From Rhizorhabdus phycosphaerae (GTDB lineage: Bacteria; Pseudomonadota; Alphaproteobacteria; Sphingomonadales; Sphingomonadaceae): a stretch of 64,000 nucleotides of DNA. Under the pieces are notes generated by a model. It made no database searches and was not told the DNA's origin. It saw only the letters and a program-made list of their open reading frames with translations. This document shows, piece by piece, positions 27,142-36,391 of this stretch. Where the stretch lies: positions 2,257,501 to 2,321,500 of the forward strand of contig NZ_CP049107.1 of assembly GCF_011044255.1 (NCBI RefSeq), written 5' to 3'. The translations under genes and the position numbers were made by a program. Position 1 is the stretch's first letter. Every line of letters begins with the position of its first letter.

Positions 27142-27858
27142 ATGATCGATCCGGAAGATGCGCGCGGCTTTGCTCATCGGCTCAGCGAGGCGACCGCCCG
27201 AACGGTTCGCGACTATGAACAGGAAGATGTCGTCGGCGAGGAATCGTTCACCGACGAGTTGTGCGGTCGGCTGAAAGAAGCGCTCGAAGGGTTTGAGACT
27301 GCCACGATCCAGTGACAAACGGATGTCGCCTTCCCAGGAAGCGGACGCGGTCGCCTGAAGGCCCGCTCGACCACCCGGTGGAAGGAAGAGCCCAATCTGG
27401 GCGCCGATTTCGTCATGGTGCTCGACATCGACACGCCGGTTTATTCAGCCCGCAAAGGGTTCCTCGCGCAGGCTAAGCGGCTGGATGTGGGCAAGGCGAT
27501 TGACCTGCCCGAGCATCGACGCCTGATCAATCAGTGCGAGAAAATGCTCTCGGTCACAGCGGCGAGCATGGTGTTCCTGTACAGCACCAAAAGAGTTCAT
27601 GTCGTTCCGGCCGCCGCCGTCGTCCAGCACAAGGACACCAATCTCTACGATATCCTGACCTACAGTCTGCATTGGCTGTACCATGATTTTGCGATCTGCT
27701 GGTTCGGAGACCCGGCGATTCAGGCGACCGATCGGGTGGCGCTCGAGGGCCTGCGCGATCGGCTCGACGCGCGCGCGGGGGTCCGGCTGGTTGGGCGATC
27801 GCGCGATACTATTATCTACGGCGAGGATAAGCTGATCGACCCAGAGATTCTACGATAG
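27142..27858 (+). pseudogene. Nuclease-like (PD-(D/E/Q)xK type) gene interrupted by one in-frame TGA
   Basis: A single frame runs from ATG 27142 to TAG 27856-27858, 238 codons, broken only by TGA at 27313-27315 (codon 58). Both sides read as one protein: acidic helical N-terminus (EEDARGF-like, ESFTDELCGRLKEAL), then WKEEPNLGADFVMVLDIDTP and KGFLAQAKRLD. The pattern G-A-D ... Q-A-K resembles the catalytic D...QxK of divergent restriction-type nucleases. TGA could derive from TGG or CGA by one change, or be read through (context TGA-C). The ribosome site before 27142 is weak. Treated as a pseudogene unless readthrough is shown. Confidence 0.6.
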
Positions 27859-28124
27859 CCCGTCTGAGTCAGTGGAAGTAGTAGATTTAGATTTGCAGAA
27901 AAATCCTCTCTAACACGTGATTGGTGTTGACATGCAAGCCGTCCAGTGAAGATCCTATTCTTCGCCTCGCTAGCACATCCAGGCCAAGCTGAGGATCGCC
28001 ACCTATACTCTCCTCAAGCGTAACTGGTTAGCGTCAACTTTCGGCGGCAGCGGCCATTTCAAAGCCGCAAACGTAATGGGGAAAAATGGTCGTCAGCCGA
28101 CGCCCCGCTTACCGACTCGCCCCC
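27859..28124. other. Gene-free right edge of the accessory island
   Basis: A 266-base stretch between the interrupted nuclease gene and the MarR gene. The part around 27880-27950 is A/T-rich. No transposase, terminal repeat or tRNA end was found; the rest shows no open frame worth naming. It probably marks the junction of imported and resident DNA. Confidence 0.35.
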
Positions 28125-28589
28125 CTAATCCAAATTCTCATACAACCGGTTCAGCAACGTCAGCAGCCGCGAGAAGTCCGCCGCGCTGAAGCCCTTCGTC
28201 ACCCGCTCGTAGATTGGCGCCGTCACGCCGCGCGCCGCCGCCAGCTTTTCGCGGCCGACGTCGGTCAGCAGCAATTCGGTGATGCGGCCGTCCTGGGCGC
28301 TCGGCTGGGTTTCGACGAGGCCGGCCTTCGCCATGCGCTCGACGATCCGCATCATCGTCGACAGGTTGATCACCGCCGAGCGGGCGACCTGCCCGATGGC
28401 GAGGGGGGATTGTTCGCCGAGGATCATCAGCACGCGCCAGGTGGGGATGTCGATTCCCAGCGCGCGCAGTTCCGCCTCGATCACGACATTGTAGCGGCTG
28501 ACCGCGCGGTTCAGCAGATAGAAGGGATAGGCATCGACGCGGAAGTCTTCCGACCCCGGATTTCCCAGCGGACGCAGATCCTTAGCCAC
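28125..28589 (-). CDS. MarR-family transcriptional regulator
   Basis: Winged-helix dimeric regulator of 154 residues, starting at a GTG (28587-28589). The DNA-binding region includes LAIGQVARSAVINLSTMMRIVERM and the wing around SAQDGRITELLLTDVGRE. It is divergent from the cyclase/iorAB operon with an 85-base shared promoter region that carries a perfect palindrome (28613-28628), its likely operator. Confidence 0.93.
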   Translation of the reverse strand: MAKDLRPLGNPGSEDFRVDAYPFYLLNRAVSRYNVVIEAELRALGIDIPTWRVLMILGEQSPLAIGQVARSAVINLSTMMRIVERMAKAGLVETQPSAQDGRITELLLTDVGREKLAAARGVTAPIYERVTKGFSAADFSRLLTLLNRLYENLD

Positions 28590-28612
28590 GCTTGTCTTCC
28601 CATCAGGATTTT

Positions 28613-28628
28613 ACTTGCATCTGCAAGT
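28613..28628. promoter_or_regulatory. Palindromic operator, probably for the adjacent MarR regulator
   Basis: ACTTGCATCTGCAAGT is a perfect 7-base inverted repeat with a 2-base spacer, the usual size and form of a MarR-family site. It lies 24 bases before the marR start and 47 bases before the cyclase ATG, so one dimer could repress both directions. Confidence 0.75.
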
Positions 28629-28674
28629 TTTTCGAGTCAGCTTGATGACTGCTCATTGCTTGGGAGGAAGCACG

Positions 28675-29457
28675 ATGTCCAGCACGCAGACGCTTATGGA
28701 TTTCGCTACGGCGATCGGTCAGGACCAGATCCGGGTCGTCGACCTGACGCAGACGCTGTCGGAGGACACGCCGGTCCTCGTCCTGCCCCCCAATTTCGGC
28801 CAGTGCGCGCCTTTCTCGCGTGAGGAAATCTCGCGCTACGACGATCGCGGCGTCGCCTGGTACTGGAGCAACTTCACCGTCGGCGAGCATACCGGCACCC
28901 ATTTCGACGCGCCGGTCCACTGGGTCTCGGGCGCGGAGCTCGAAGACAATACGGTCGACAAGATCCCGGCGCAGAAGCTGATCGCGCCCGCCGTCGTCAT
29001 CGACTGTTCGGCCGAGGCTGCGGCCGATGCGGACTTCCTGCTGAAGGTCGAGCATATCGCGGCGTGGGAAGCGCAGCATGGCACGATCCCGGCGGGCAGC
29101 TGGGTGCTGTTCCGCACCGACTGGTCGAAGCGCGACGTCGACGCCTATACCAACCGCCGCGAGGATGGCGCGCACACACCGGGGCCGAGCACCGAGGCGG
29201 TCCGCTTCCTGATCGACCAGCGCAAGATCCTGGGCTTCGGCGTCGAGACGATCGGCACCGACGCGGGGCAGGCGCATCTGCTCGAGCCGCCCTATCCCGC
29301 CCACACGCTGCTGCACGCCGCCGGCCTCTATGGCCTGCAGTGCCTGGAGAATCTCGACAAGCTGCCGCCGACCGGCGCGGTCGTGGTCGCGCCGCCGCTG
29401 AAGATCCGCGACGGTTCGGGCAGCCCGCTGCGCGTGCTCGCGCTCGTCGCGGCCTGA
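28675..29457 (+). CDS. Cyclase-family (kynurenine formamidase-like) metal hydrolase
   Basis: Protein of 260 residues with the family signature HTGTHFDAPVH (H-x-G-T-H-x-D-x-P-x-H), the metal-binding centre of the cyclase/KynB superfamily. IRVVDLTQTLSEDTPV opens the fold. Members hydrolyse N-formylkynurenine, isatin or related amides. It is somewhat longer than bacterial KynB (about 210), so substrate is open. The ATG at 28675 follows GGGAGGAAG. First gene of the iorAB operon, under the MarR palindrome. Confidence 0.88.
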   Translation: MSSTQTLMDFATAIGQDQIRVVDLTQTLSEDTPVLVLPPNFGQCAPFSREEISRYDDRGVAWYWSNFTVGEHTGTHFDAPVHWVSGAELEDNTVDKIPAQKLIAPAVVIDCSAEAAADADFLLKVEHIAAWEAQHGTIPAGSWVLFRTDWSKRDVDAYTNRREDGAHTPGPSTEAVRFLIDQRKILGFGVETIGTDAGQAHLLEPPYPAHTLLHAAGLYGLQCLENLDKLPPTGAVVVAPPLKIRDGSGSPLRVLALVAA

Positions 29458-29473
29458 TCGGGGAGCAGGGGCC

Positions 29474-31600
29474 ATGGCGGAGCGGTCGTTCAAGGCGGAG
29501 GTCAAGAAGCTGGAAGCCGGCGCCGGCGAGGAGTTCGTCGGCGAAGGCATCCTTGCCGTCACCAAGGCGCTGCTCCAGTCGGGCGTCGCCTATGTCGGCG
29601 GCTATCAGGGGTCGCCGATCAGCCATCTGATGGACGTGTTCGCCGATGCGAACGACCTGCTCGAAAGCCTGGGGGTGCATTTCGAGGCGAGCGCCAGCGA
29701 GGCGACCGCCGCCGCGATGCTCGCCGCCTCGGTCAACTACCCCCTGCGCGGCGCAGTCGCGTGGAAATCGGTCGTCGGCACCAATGTCGCGTCGGATGCG
29801 CTGTCCAACGTCGCATCGGGCGGGGTGAAGGGCGGCGCGCTGATCATCGTCGGCGAGGATTATGGCGAAGGCTCCTCGATCATGCAGGAGCGCACCCACG
29901 CCTTCGCGATGAAGTCGCAGATGTGGCTGCTCGATCCGCGCCCCAACCTGCCCAGCATCGTCAATTCGGTCGAGCAGGCCTTCCAGTTGTCCGAGGCGTC
30001 GAACACGCCGGTGATGCTCGAACTGCGCGTCCGCTCCTGCCACATGACGGGCAGCTTCATCGCCAAGGACAATGTCCGCCCCGCGATGACGGTCGACCAG
30101 GCCGCTGCCTCCCCGGTGCGCGACACCAACCGCATCGTGCTGCCGCCGGCCAATTTCCTCCACGAGGTCGAGAAGGTCGAGCAGCGCTGGCCGGCGGGCA
30201 TCGCCTTCGTGCGCGACAACAAGCTCAATGAATGGTTCGGCCCGGCGCAGGACGATATCGGCATCATCGTCCAGGGCGGCCTCTACAACAATCTCAACCG
30301 CGCGATGGAGCTGCTGGGGCTGGCCGATGCCTTCGGCACCGCGCAGCTGCCGATCTACTGCCTCAACGTCACCTATCCGCTGATCCCCGACGAGGTCGCG
30401 GCCTTCTGCCAGGGCAAGAAGGCGGTGATGATCATCGAGGAAGGCCAGCCCGAGTTCATCGAGCATGAGCTGAACACGCTCGTCCGCCGCGCCGACCTGC
30501 AGACGCGCATCGTCGGCAAGGACGTGCTGCCGCGCGCGGGCGACTATACCGCGCATGTGGTGCTCGAAGGGCTGCGGAAATTCCTCGCCGAATGGAAGCC
30601 TGCGATGACCCTGCCCGAGCAGGTGATCGAGCCGCTGCCGGCCCCTGTCGCATCGCAGATCCCCGCCCGCCCGGCCGGCTTCTGCACCGGCTGCCCGGAA
30701 CGCCCCGTCTTCACCTCGATGAAGCTGATCGAGCGCGAGCTGGGCCCGGCGCATGTCTCGGCCGATATCGGCTGCCACCTCTTCTCGATCCTGCCGCCGT
30801 TCAACATCGGCAACACGACGATGGGCTATGGCCTGGGCACCGCCGGCGCATCGGCGTTCAAGCCGAAGGACAAGCGCGCGATCGCGGTGATGGGCGATGG
30901 CGGCTTCTGGCATAACGGCCTCACCTCGGGCGTCGGCAATGCGGTGTTCAACAAGGACGACACCGTCACGCTGATCATCGACAATGGCTATTCGGCGGCG
31001 ACCGGCGGCCAGGACATCCTGTCCTCGCGCGCCGACAACAAGGAGCGCGCGACGCGCCACCCGATCGAGCGCGCGGTGCGCGGCATCGGCGCGAAATGGG
31101 TACGCACGATCGACCGCACCTATGACCTGAAGCGGATGACCGCGGCGCTGCGCGAGGCGCTGACGAGCCCCGAAAAGGGCCCGAAGATCATCGTCGCCCA
31201 GTCCGAATGCATGCTCAACAAGCAGCGCCGCGAAAAGCCGGCGGTGCGCAAGGCGATCAAGGAGGGTAAGCGCGTCTTGCGCGAGCGCTTCGGCGTCGAT
31301 TCCGACACCTGCACCGGCGATCATAGCTGCGTCCGCCTGTCGGGCTGTCCGTCGCTGACGATCAAGCCCAACCCCGATCCGCTGCGGCGCGATCCGGTGG
31401 CGCATGTCGAGAACAGCTGCGTCGGCTGCGGCCTGTGCGGCGAGGTCAGCCATGCCGCCGTGCTCTGCCCCAGCTTCTACCGGGCGAGCATCGTCTCCAA
31501 CCCGACCGGCTGGGAACGCTTCCGCAAGCGGATCGGCGACGCCGTGATCGGCTTCCTGCAACAGCGCGACAACCGCGCCCGCGCCGCGAGGGCCTTCTGA
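29474..31600 (+). CDS. iorA: Indolepyruvate ferredoxin oxidoreductase alpha subunit-like
   Basis: Large thiamine-diphosphate 2-oxoacid:ferredoxin oxidoreductase subunit of 708 residues. GYQGSPISHLMDVFADAN belongs to the N-terminal pyrimidine domain; GDGGFWHNGLTSGVGNA and DNGYSAATGGQ are the cofactor-binding segment. The C-terminus holds CTGDHSC...SGC and CVGCGLCGEVSHAAVLCPS, two Fe-S cluster sets. The enzyme oxidatively decarboxylates arylpyruvates such as indolepyruvate to the aryl-acetyl-CoA. It follows the cyclase gene by 16 bases and overlaps iorB by TGATG. Confidence 0.9.
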   Translation: MAERSFKAEVKKLEAGAGEEFVGEGILAVTKALLQSGVAYVGGYQGSPISHLMDVFADANDLLESLGVHFEASASEATAAAMLAASVNYPLRGAVAWKSVVGTNVASDALSNVASGGVKGGALIIVGEDYGEGSSIMQERTHAFAMKSQMWLLDPRPNLPSIVNSVEQAFQLSEASNTPVMLELRVRSCHMTGSFIAKDNVRPAMTVDQAAASPVRDTNRIVLPPANFLHEVEKVEQRWPAGIAFVRDNKLNEWFGPAQDDIGIIVQGGLYNNLNRAMELLGLADAFGTAQLPIYCLNVTYPLIPDEVAAFCQGKKAVMIIEEGQPEFIEHELNTLVRRADLQTRIVGKDVLPRAGDYTAHVVLEGLRKFLAEWKPAMTLPEQVIEPLPAPVASQIPARPAGFCTGCPERPVFTSMKLIERELGPAHVSADIGCHLFSILPPFNIGNTTMGYGLGTAGASAFKPKDKRAIAVMGDGGFWHNGLTSGVGNAVFNKDDTVTLIIDNGYSAATGGQDILSSRADNKERATRHPIERAVRGIGAKWVRTIDRTYDLKRMTAALREALTSPEKGPKIIVAQSECMLNKQRREKPAVRKAIKEGKRVLRERFGVDSDTCTGDHSCVRLSGCPSLTIKPNPDPLRRDPVAHVENSCVGCGLCGEVSHAAVLCPSFYRASIVSNPTGWERFRKRIGDAVIGFLQQRDNRARAARAF

Positions 31601-33084
31601 TGAACGCTGTAATCCCTGCGGACCGCAACCGCATCTGCATCGCGATCCTCGCCATGGGCGGCCAGGGCGGCGGCGTGCTCGCCGACTGGATCCAGGAAAT
31701 GGCGCGCCACCATGGCTGGCTCGCGCAGGGCACCTCGGTCCCCGGCGTCGCCCAACGCACCGGCTCGACCGTCTATTATATCGAACTGGCCCGGGCGGTC
31801 GAAGGGCGCTTCCCGATCATGGCGCAGATGCCGGTGCCGGGCGACGTCGACATCGTCATCGCCTCCGAGCTGATGGAGGCGGGGCGCGCCATGCTGCGCA
31901 ACTTCTCCACCGGCGACCGCACCACGCTGATCAGCTCCACCCACCGCGTCTATTCGATCGCCGAAAAGTCGGCGATGGGCGACGGGCGCGGCAACAGCGA
32001 CAAGATCATCGAGGCCGCCGGACGCCGCGCCAAGCGCTTCATCGGCTTCGACATGGAAGCCGCGACCGAGCGTTCGGGCAGCGTGATCAGCGCGGTCATG
32101 TTCGGTGCGCTCGCCGGCAGCGGCACGTTGCCCTTCGGCCGCGACGCGTTCGAAGAAGCGATCCGCCAGAGCGGCATCGCGGTTCCGTCCAACCTCAAGG
32201 GCTTCGACGAGGGACTGCGCGCCGCCCAGGGCGCAGTCACGTTGCCCGAAGCTGTGCAGCATGACGTGCCGCAGCCGACCAGCGACACGGGCCGCAGGCT
32301 GGCCGCGCGGGTCGCGGCGAAGCTTCCGGCAGCCGCCCATGCCAATGCCCTGCACGGCGTGCAGCGCATGATGGACTATCAGGACGCGGCCTATGCCGAG
32401 CTCTATCTGGACCGGCTCGAGGCGGTCGCCGCGCTCGACGCCGCGCCCTTCCTGCTGACCGAGGAGACCGCGCGGCATCTGGCGCTGTGGATGAGCTATG
32501 AGGACACGATCCGCGTCGCCGATCTCAAGGTGCGCGAAAGCCGCATGGAGCGCGTCCGCAAGGAGGTCCATGCCGGTTCCGACCAGCTGATGACCGTCAC
32601 CGAGTTCATGCACCCGCGCCTGCAGGAAGTGTGCGAGACGCTGCCGGAGTCTATCGGCAGCAGGATCCTCGCCTCCGACCGGCTGAAGCGCTGGCTCGAT
32701 CGCTTCTTCCAGAAGGGCCGCCATGTCGAAACGACCAGCGCCCGCTGGTTCGCGGTGCTCTGGCTGCTGTCGCGGATGCGCGGCATGCGTCGGCGGACGC
32801 TGCGCTATCGCGAGGAGCAGCATCGCATCGAGCAATGGCTGCAGGACATCCGCGAGGCGGCCCCGGCGGACAATGCCCTCGCGGTCGAGATCGCGCGCTG
32901 CCAGCGGCTGATCAAGGGCTATAGCGACACGTTCGAGCGCGGCCTGCGCAACTACGCCGCTATCCGCGACCGCCTCCAGGCGCTCCCCGCCTCGGAGCGC
33001 TCGGCCGGCTGGCTCGCCCAGGCGCGCGAAACCGCGCTGGCCGATGAAAAGGGCCAGCATCTGCAGGACATGCTTGCGGCCTGA
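31600..33084 (+). CDS. iorB: Indolepyruvate ferredoxin oxidoreductase beta subunit-like with C-terminal extension
   Basis: Protein of 494 residues. The first ~190 are the gamma-type domain of 2-oxoacid oxidoreductases (AILAMGGQGGGVLADWI, GTSVPGVAQRTGSTVYYIE). The remaining ~300 residues are a helical extension found in aerobic proteobacterial IorB (DUF6537-like), with RMRGMRRRTLRYREEQHRIE. Archaeal IorB lacks this part. The ATG at 31600 shares its A with the iorA stop, showing coupled translation. Forms the heteromeric enzyme with iorA. Confidence 0.88.
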   Translation: MNAVIPADRNRICIAILAMGGQGGGVLADWIQEMARHHGWLAQGTSVPGVAQRTGSTVYYIELARAVEGRFPIMAQMPVPGDVDIVIASELMEAGRAMLRNFSTGDRTTLISSTHRVYSIAEKSAMGDGRGNSDKIIEAAGRRAKRFIGFDMEAATERSGSVISAVMFGALAGSGTLPFGRDAFEEAIRQSGIAVPSNLKGFDEGLRAAQGAVTLPEAVQHDVPQPTSDTGRRLAARVAAKLPAAAHANALHGVQRMMDYQDAAYAELYLDRLEAVAALDAAPFLLTEETARHLALWMSYEDTIRVADLKVRESRMERVRKEVHAGSDQLMTVTEFMHPRLQEVCETLPESIGSRILASDRLKRWLDRFFQKGRHVETTSARWFAVLWLLSRMRGMRRRTLRYREEQHRIEQWLQDIREAAPADNALAVEIARCQRLIKGYSDTFERGLRNYAAIRDRLQALPASERSAGWLAQARETALADEKGQHLQDMLAA

Positions 33085-33109
33085 CAGGCTCGACAGCTAT
33101 CTGTTACCC

Positions 33110-33145
33110 AAGGCCGAGCTGGTGGTACATTCCAGCCCGGCTTTT
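33110..33145 (+). terminator. Probable intrinsic terminator after iorB
   Basis: AAGGCCGAGCTGG (33110-33122) pairs imperfectly with CCAGCCCGGCTT (33132-33143), followed by TTTT on the plus strand, 25 bases after the iorB stop. Confidence 0.5.
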
Positions 33146-33175
33146 GGGCGATGAGCCTATCTCCGATGGGAAGAA

Positions 33176-33373
33176 GTGGTAGGCGTGACCGGTCGAAACA
33201 GTTTCAGCCTTCTTCGCGACGACCTGCCCGTGGAGAGCAGGAAGGACGTGGCACATAAGGTCGCGACATTGTTCGAAGCTATCGGCGGCGAGCGGGAGGT
33301 CGTGTCCCCCTTTCAAGAGGGCCCTGTAGAGATCAGCAATTCCTCGGATATCGGCGCACCGAAGGAGCGGTGA
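33176..33373 (+). CDS. Possible small hypothetical protein
   Basis: A 65-codon frame starting at GTG with mostly G/C third bases, including RKDVAHKVATLFEAIGGERE. No family recognised and no clear ribosome site; an in-frame stop lies just upstream, so it is not part of a longer gene. It lies between two terminator-like hairpins, which argues against strong expression. A leftward frame over the same bases (33104-33382) is equally unsupported. Confidence 0.25.
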   Translation: MVGVTGRNSFSLLRDDLPVESRKDVAHKVATLFEAIGGEREVVSPFQEGPVEISNSSDIGAPKER

Positions 33374-33427
33374 GGCCCGCAATTGGTGCCTCCAGAAGCA
33401 TCTCTCCCGTCACAATTGCTGCGCACA

Positions 33428-33462
33428 AAAAAGGGGCCCGTCCAAGCGACGGGCCCCTTTTT
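33428..33462. terminator. Strong bidirectional intrinsic terminator
   Basis: A perfect 15-base-pair stem (33428-33442 with 33448-33462, core GGGGCCCGTC/GACGGGCCCC) and a 5-base loop CAAGC, with an A-run on the left and a T-run on the right so it works on both strands. It separates the rightward iorAB operon from the leftward acyl-CoA dehydrogenase operon. A second, imperfect palindrome with GGAAGGGGC/GCCCCTTCC arms follows at about 33486-33530. Confidence 0.9.
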
Positions 33463-33569
33463 GCTGCACCTATGCTGCGATGTTTTGGGAAGGGGCCGGC
33501 CGCTCCTGCAGCGGTGACGGCCAGCCCCTTCCCGCCCCTCCCCCGTCACTGGGGGAAGGGTGGGCCTCG

Positions 33570-34754
33570 TCAGAAGGCGGCGATGTCGGTTATGCCGCGG
33601 CCCAGGATCAGGGCGTGGACGTCATGCGCGCCTTCATAGGTGTTGACGGTCTCCAGGTTCACCATGTGACGGATCACCTGATATTCCTCGGAGATGCCGT
33701 TGCCGCCGTGCATGTCGCGGGCCATGCGCGCGATGTCGAGCGCCTTGCCGACATTGTTGCGCTTGACGATCGAGACCATCTCCGGCGCGAAGCGGCCCTC
33801 GTCCATCAGGCGGCCGACGCGCAGGCTGGCCTGCAGGCCGAGCGCAATGTCGGTGAGCATGTCGGCCAGCTTCTTCTGGTAAAGCTGGGTCGCGGCCAGC
33901 GGACGGCCGAACTGCTTGCGGTCGAGGCCGTAGGAGCGCGCCGCGTGGAAGCAGAATTCCGCCGCGCCGAGCGAGCCCCAGGAAATGCCGTAGCGCGCAC
34001 GGTTGAGGCAGCCGAACGGCCCCTTCAGGCCCTGCACGTTCGGCAGCAGCGCGTCTTCGCCCACTTCGACATCGTCGAGGTTGATCATGCCGGTGATCGA
34101 CGCGCGCAGCGAGAATTTGCCCTCGATCTTCGGCGCGGACAGGCCCTTGGCGCCCTTCTCGACGACGAAGCCGCGGATCTGCCCGTCATGCGCGTCCGAC
34201 TTCGCCCAGATCACGAACACGTCTGCGATCGGCGAGTTGGAGATCCAGGTCTTGTTGCCGTTGAGGCGATAGCCGCCGTCGATCTTGGTGGCGCGGGTGC
34301 GCATGCCGCCCGGGTCCGAACCGGCATCCGGCTCGGTCAGGCCGAAGCAGCCGATCCACTCGCCCGAAGCCAGCTTCGGCAGATAGCGCTGCTTCTGCTC
34401 TTCCGAGCCGTAGCTGTAGATCGGGTACATGACAAGGCTCGACTGCACCGACATCATCGAACGATAGCCGGAATCGACGCGCTCCACCTCGCGCGCGACG
34501 AGGCCATAAGCGACATAGGAGGCGCCGACGCCGCCATAGGCTTCGGGAATGGTCACACCGAGCAGGCCCTGCTCGCCCATCTCGCGGAAGATTTCCGGAT
34601 CGGTATGCTCACGCGCGAAGGCGTCGATCACGCGCGGCTGGAGGCGGTCCTGCGCGTAGGCGCGCGCCGCGTCACGGATCATCCGCTCGTCATCGGTCAG
34701 TTGGTCGTCGAGCAGGAAGGGGTCGGACCAGTCGAACCGGCTCATCTGGCTCAT
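33570..34754 (-). CDS. gcdH: Glutaryl-CoA dehydrogenase
   Basis: FAD enzyme of 394 residues that oxidises and decarboxylates glutaryl-CoA to crotonyl-CoA. [20 protein letters not shown] carries the arginine and loop typical of [21 protein letters not shown] binds FAD/substrate; the catalytic Glu is in [17 protein letters not shown], the GCDH-specific C-terminal motif. The chosen ATG (34752-34754) follows AAGAGGA. It is the last gene of the CoA-pathway operon, 65 bases after the RidA-like gene. Confidence 0.93.
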   Translation of the reverse strand: MSQMSRFDWSDPFLLDDQLTDDERMIRDAARAYAQDRLQPRVIDAFAREHTDPEIFREMGEQGLLGVTIPEAYGGVGASYVAYGLVAREVERVDSGYRSMMSVQSSLVMYPIYSYGSEEQKQRYLPKLASGEWIGCFGLTEPDAGSDPGGMRTRATKIDGGYRLNGNKTWISNSPIADVFVIWAKSDAHDGQIRGFVVEKGAKGLSAPKIEGKFSLRASITGMINLDDVEVGEDALLPNVQGLKGPFGCLNRARYGISWGSLGAAEFCFHAARSYGLDRKQFGRPLAATQLYQKKLADMLTDIALGLQASLRVGRLMDEGRFAPEMVSIVKRNNVGKALDIARMARDMHGGNGISEEYQVIRHMVNLETVNTYEGAHDVHALILGRGITDIAAF

Positions 34755-34819
34755 GTCATGTTCCTCTTTGCGGGGCCGTCGCGCACCAGACGGTCGGGCC
34801 GGAATGATGATGGTGAATG

Positions 34820-35212
34820 TCAGTCGGGGATGACCGCGGTCGTCTCGATCTCGATCAGCGCTTCGTCTTCCATAAGGGCGACGACCTGCACGACCGCCAT
34901 CGTCGGGAAGACACGCCCCATTATCGCACGGTAGATTTCGCCGATGCGGCGGACTTCGGCGAGATAGGCCTGCTTGTCGGTGACGTACCAGGTCATACGC
35001 ACGACATGCTCGGGCTTGGCGCCCGCTTCGGCGAGCAAGGCGACGAGGTTGCGCAGCAGCTGCTCGAACTGGCCGGGCAGGTCCTTGGCAACGAACTTCT
35101 CTTCCTCGTTCCAGCCGACCAGGCCGGCGGTGTAGATGGTGCGGCCACGCGTCTCGATCGCGTTCGCATAACCCTTCGGGCGCGGCCAGCCGGCCGGTTG
35201 CAATGTCTTCAC
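34820..35212 (-). CDS. RidA/YjgF-family enamine/imine deaminase
   Basis: Trimeric-type RidA-fold protein of 130 residues: [22 protein letters not shown] at the N-terminus, [12 protein letters not shown] and [12 protein letters not shown] at the C-terminus. The canonical RidA Arg before VQV (RxxVQV) is not present here; FPTMAVVQV stands in its place, so it belongs to a divergent subgroup. It starts at GTG overlapping the dehydrogenase stop (GTGA, 35209-35212). Its place inside an anthraniloyl-CoA type operon suggests hydrolysis of an enamine intermediate. Confidence 0.85.
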   Translation of the reverse strand: MKTLQPAGWPRPKGYANAIETRGRTIYTAGLVGWNEEEKFVAKDLPGQFEQLLRNLVALLAEAGAKPEHVVRMTWYVTDKQAYLAEVRRIGEIYRAIMGRVFPTMAVVQVVALMEDEALIEIETTAVIPD

Positions 35213-36390
35213 TGTGCCTGTTCCTGCGCTTCGGCGATCGTCGCACGCGCGATCACCACCTTCTGTACCTCGCTCGCGCCCTCGTAGATGCGCAGCGCGC
35301 GGATCTCGCGATAGAGCCGCTCGACCATCTTGCCGCTGACGACGCCTTCGCCGCCGAACAGCTGGACCGCCTTGTCGATCGTCAGCTGCGCGGTGTCGGT
35401 CGCATAGAGCTTCGCCATCGCCGCCTCGCGGGTGATGCGCGGCTGGCCGCTGTCCTTGGCCCAGGCCGCGCGATAGATCAGCAGCGCGCTGGCGTCGTTG
35501 CCCAGCGCCATGTCGGCGAGTGCGGCCTGCGTCAGCTGCAGGTCGGACAGCGGCGCGCCGAACAGCTTGCGCGTCGTCGCACGGTTGAGCGCCTCGTCGG
35601 TCGCCCGACGTGCAAAGCCGAGGGCTGCGGCACCGACGGTCGACCGCAGCATGTCGAGCGTCGCCATCGCGACCATGAAGCCGCGCCCCGGCTCGCCGAG
35701 CAGATAATCGTCGGGGATGAAGCAATTGTCGAAGCGGATCGTCGCCAGCGGATGCGGCGCGATCACGTCGATCTTTTCGGTGACCGAGAAGCCCTCGGTC
35801 GCGGTCGGGAAGACGAAGGCCGAGAGGCCCCGCGCGCCCGGCGCCTCGCCGCTGCGGGCGAAGATCGTCAGGATATCGGCGATGCTGCCGTTGGATATCC
35901 AGGTTTTCTCACCATTGATGATCCAGCCGCCGTCGACCTTGGTCGCGCTGGTCGCCATGGCCGCCACGTCGGAGCCCGCTTCCTTCTCGGACAGCGCGAA
36001 GCCCGCGATCATCTCACCGCGCGCGACCTTGGGCAGATAGGCGGCCTTGACCGCATCGCTGCCAAACAGGCCGATCGCGCCGGTGCCGAGCCCCTGCATC
36101 GCGAAGGCAAAGTCGGCGAGGCCGTGATGATAGCCCAATATCTGCCGGGTCAGGCAGAGGGTGCGGACGTCGACGGGGCTGTTCAGCCCGCCGAAGTCGG
36201 CCGGCACCGCCGCGCGCAGGAAACCCGCATCGCCGAGCAGCCGCACGAGCGCGCGGCAGTCGGCATCGACGTCGCCCGTCTCATGATGCAGGGCATCGGC
36301 GTTCTTGCGGCACCAGGCTTCCAGGTCCTGGGCGTAGCTGCGATGGCGATCCTCGAAGAAGGGCCAGGACAGAAAGCTCTGGTCCGCCAT
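35209..36390 (-). CDS. Acyl-CoA dehydrogenase
   Basis: FAD-dependent enzyme of 393 residues with [30 protein letters not shown], the R-x-x-FG segment [13 protein letters not shown] and [19 protein letters not shown]. The catalytic base is expected in [15 protein letters not shown]. It probably introduces a double bond into a ring or opened-chain CoA intermediate. One base separates its ATG from the upstream hydratase stop. Confidence 0.92.
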   Translation of the reverse strand: MADQSFLSWPFFEDRHRSYAQDLEAWCRKNADALHHETGDVDADCRALVRLLGDAGFLRAAVPADFGGLNSPVDVRTLCLTRQILGYHHGLADFAFAMQGLGTGAIGLFGSDAVKAAYLPKVARGEMIAGFALSEKEAGSDVAAMATSATKVDGGWIINGEKTWISNGSIADILTIFARSGEAPGARGLSAFVFPTATEGFSVTEKIDVIAPHPLATIRFDNCFIPDDYLLGEPGRGFMVAMATLDMLRSTVGAAALGFARRATDEALNRATTRKLFGAPLSDLQLTQAALADMALGNDASALLIYRAAWAKDSGQPRITREAAMAKLYATDTAQLTIDKAVQLFGGEGVVSGKMVERLYREIRALRIYEGASEVQKVVIARATIAEAQEQAQ

Positions 36391-36391
36391 C

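Noticed and set aside
27859-28124. Possible insertion-sequence remnant at the right edge of the island
   Set aside because: No transposase fragment, terminal inverted repeat or target duplication could be identified by eye.
23223-28124. Direct repeats (attL/attR) bounding the island
   Set aside because: No convincing matching repeats were found between the two edges and there is no tRNA or integrase gene.
28997-31561. Leftward 854-codon frame opposite iorA
   Set aside because: Rich in Arg/Gly/Ala-His runs with no domain; the forward frame has TPP and Fe-S motifs.
33104-33382. Leftward 92-codon frame between iorB and gcdH
   Set aside because: No family match and it covers a terminator-like hairpin.
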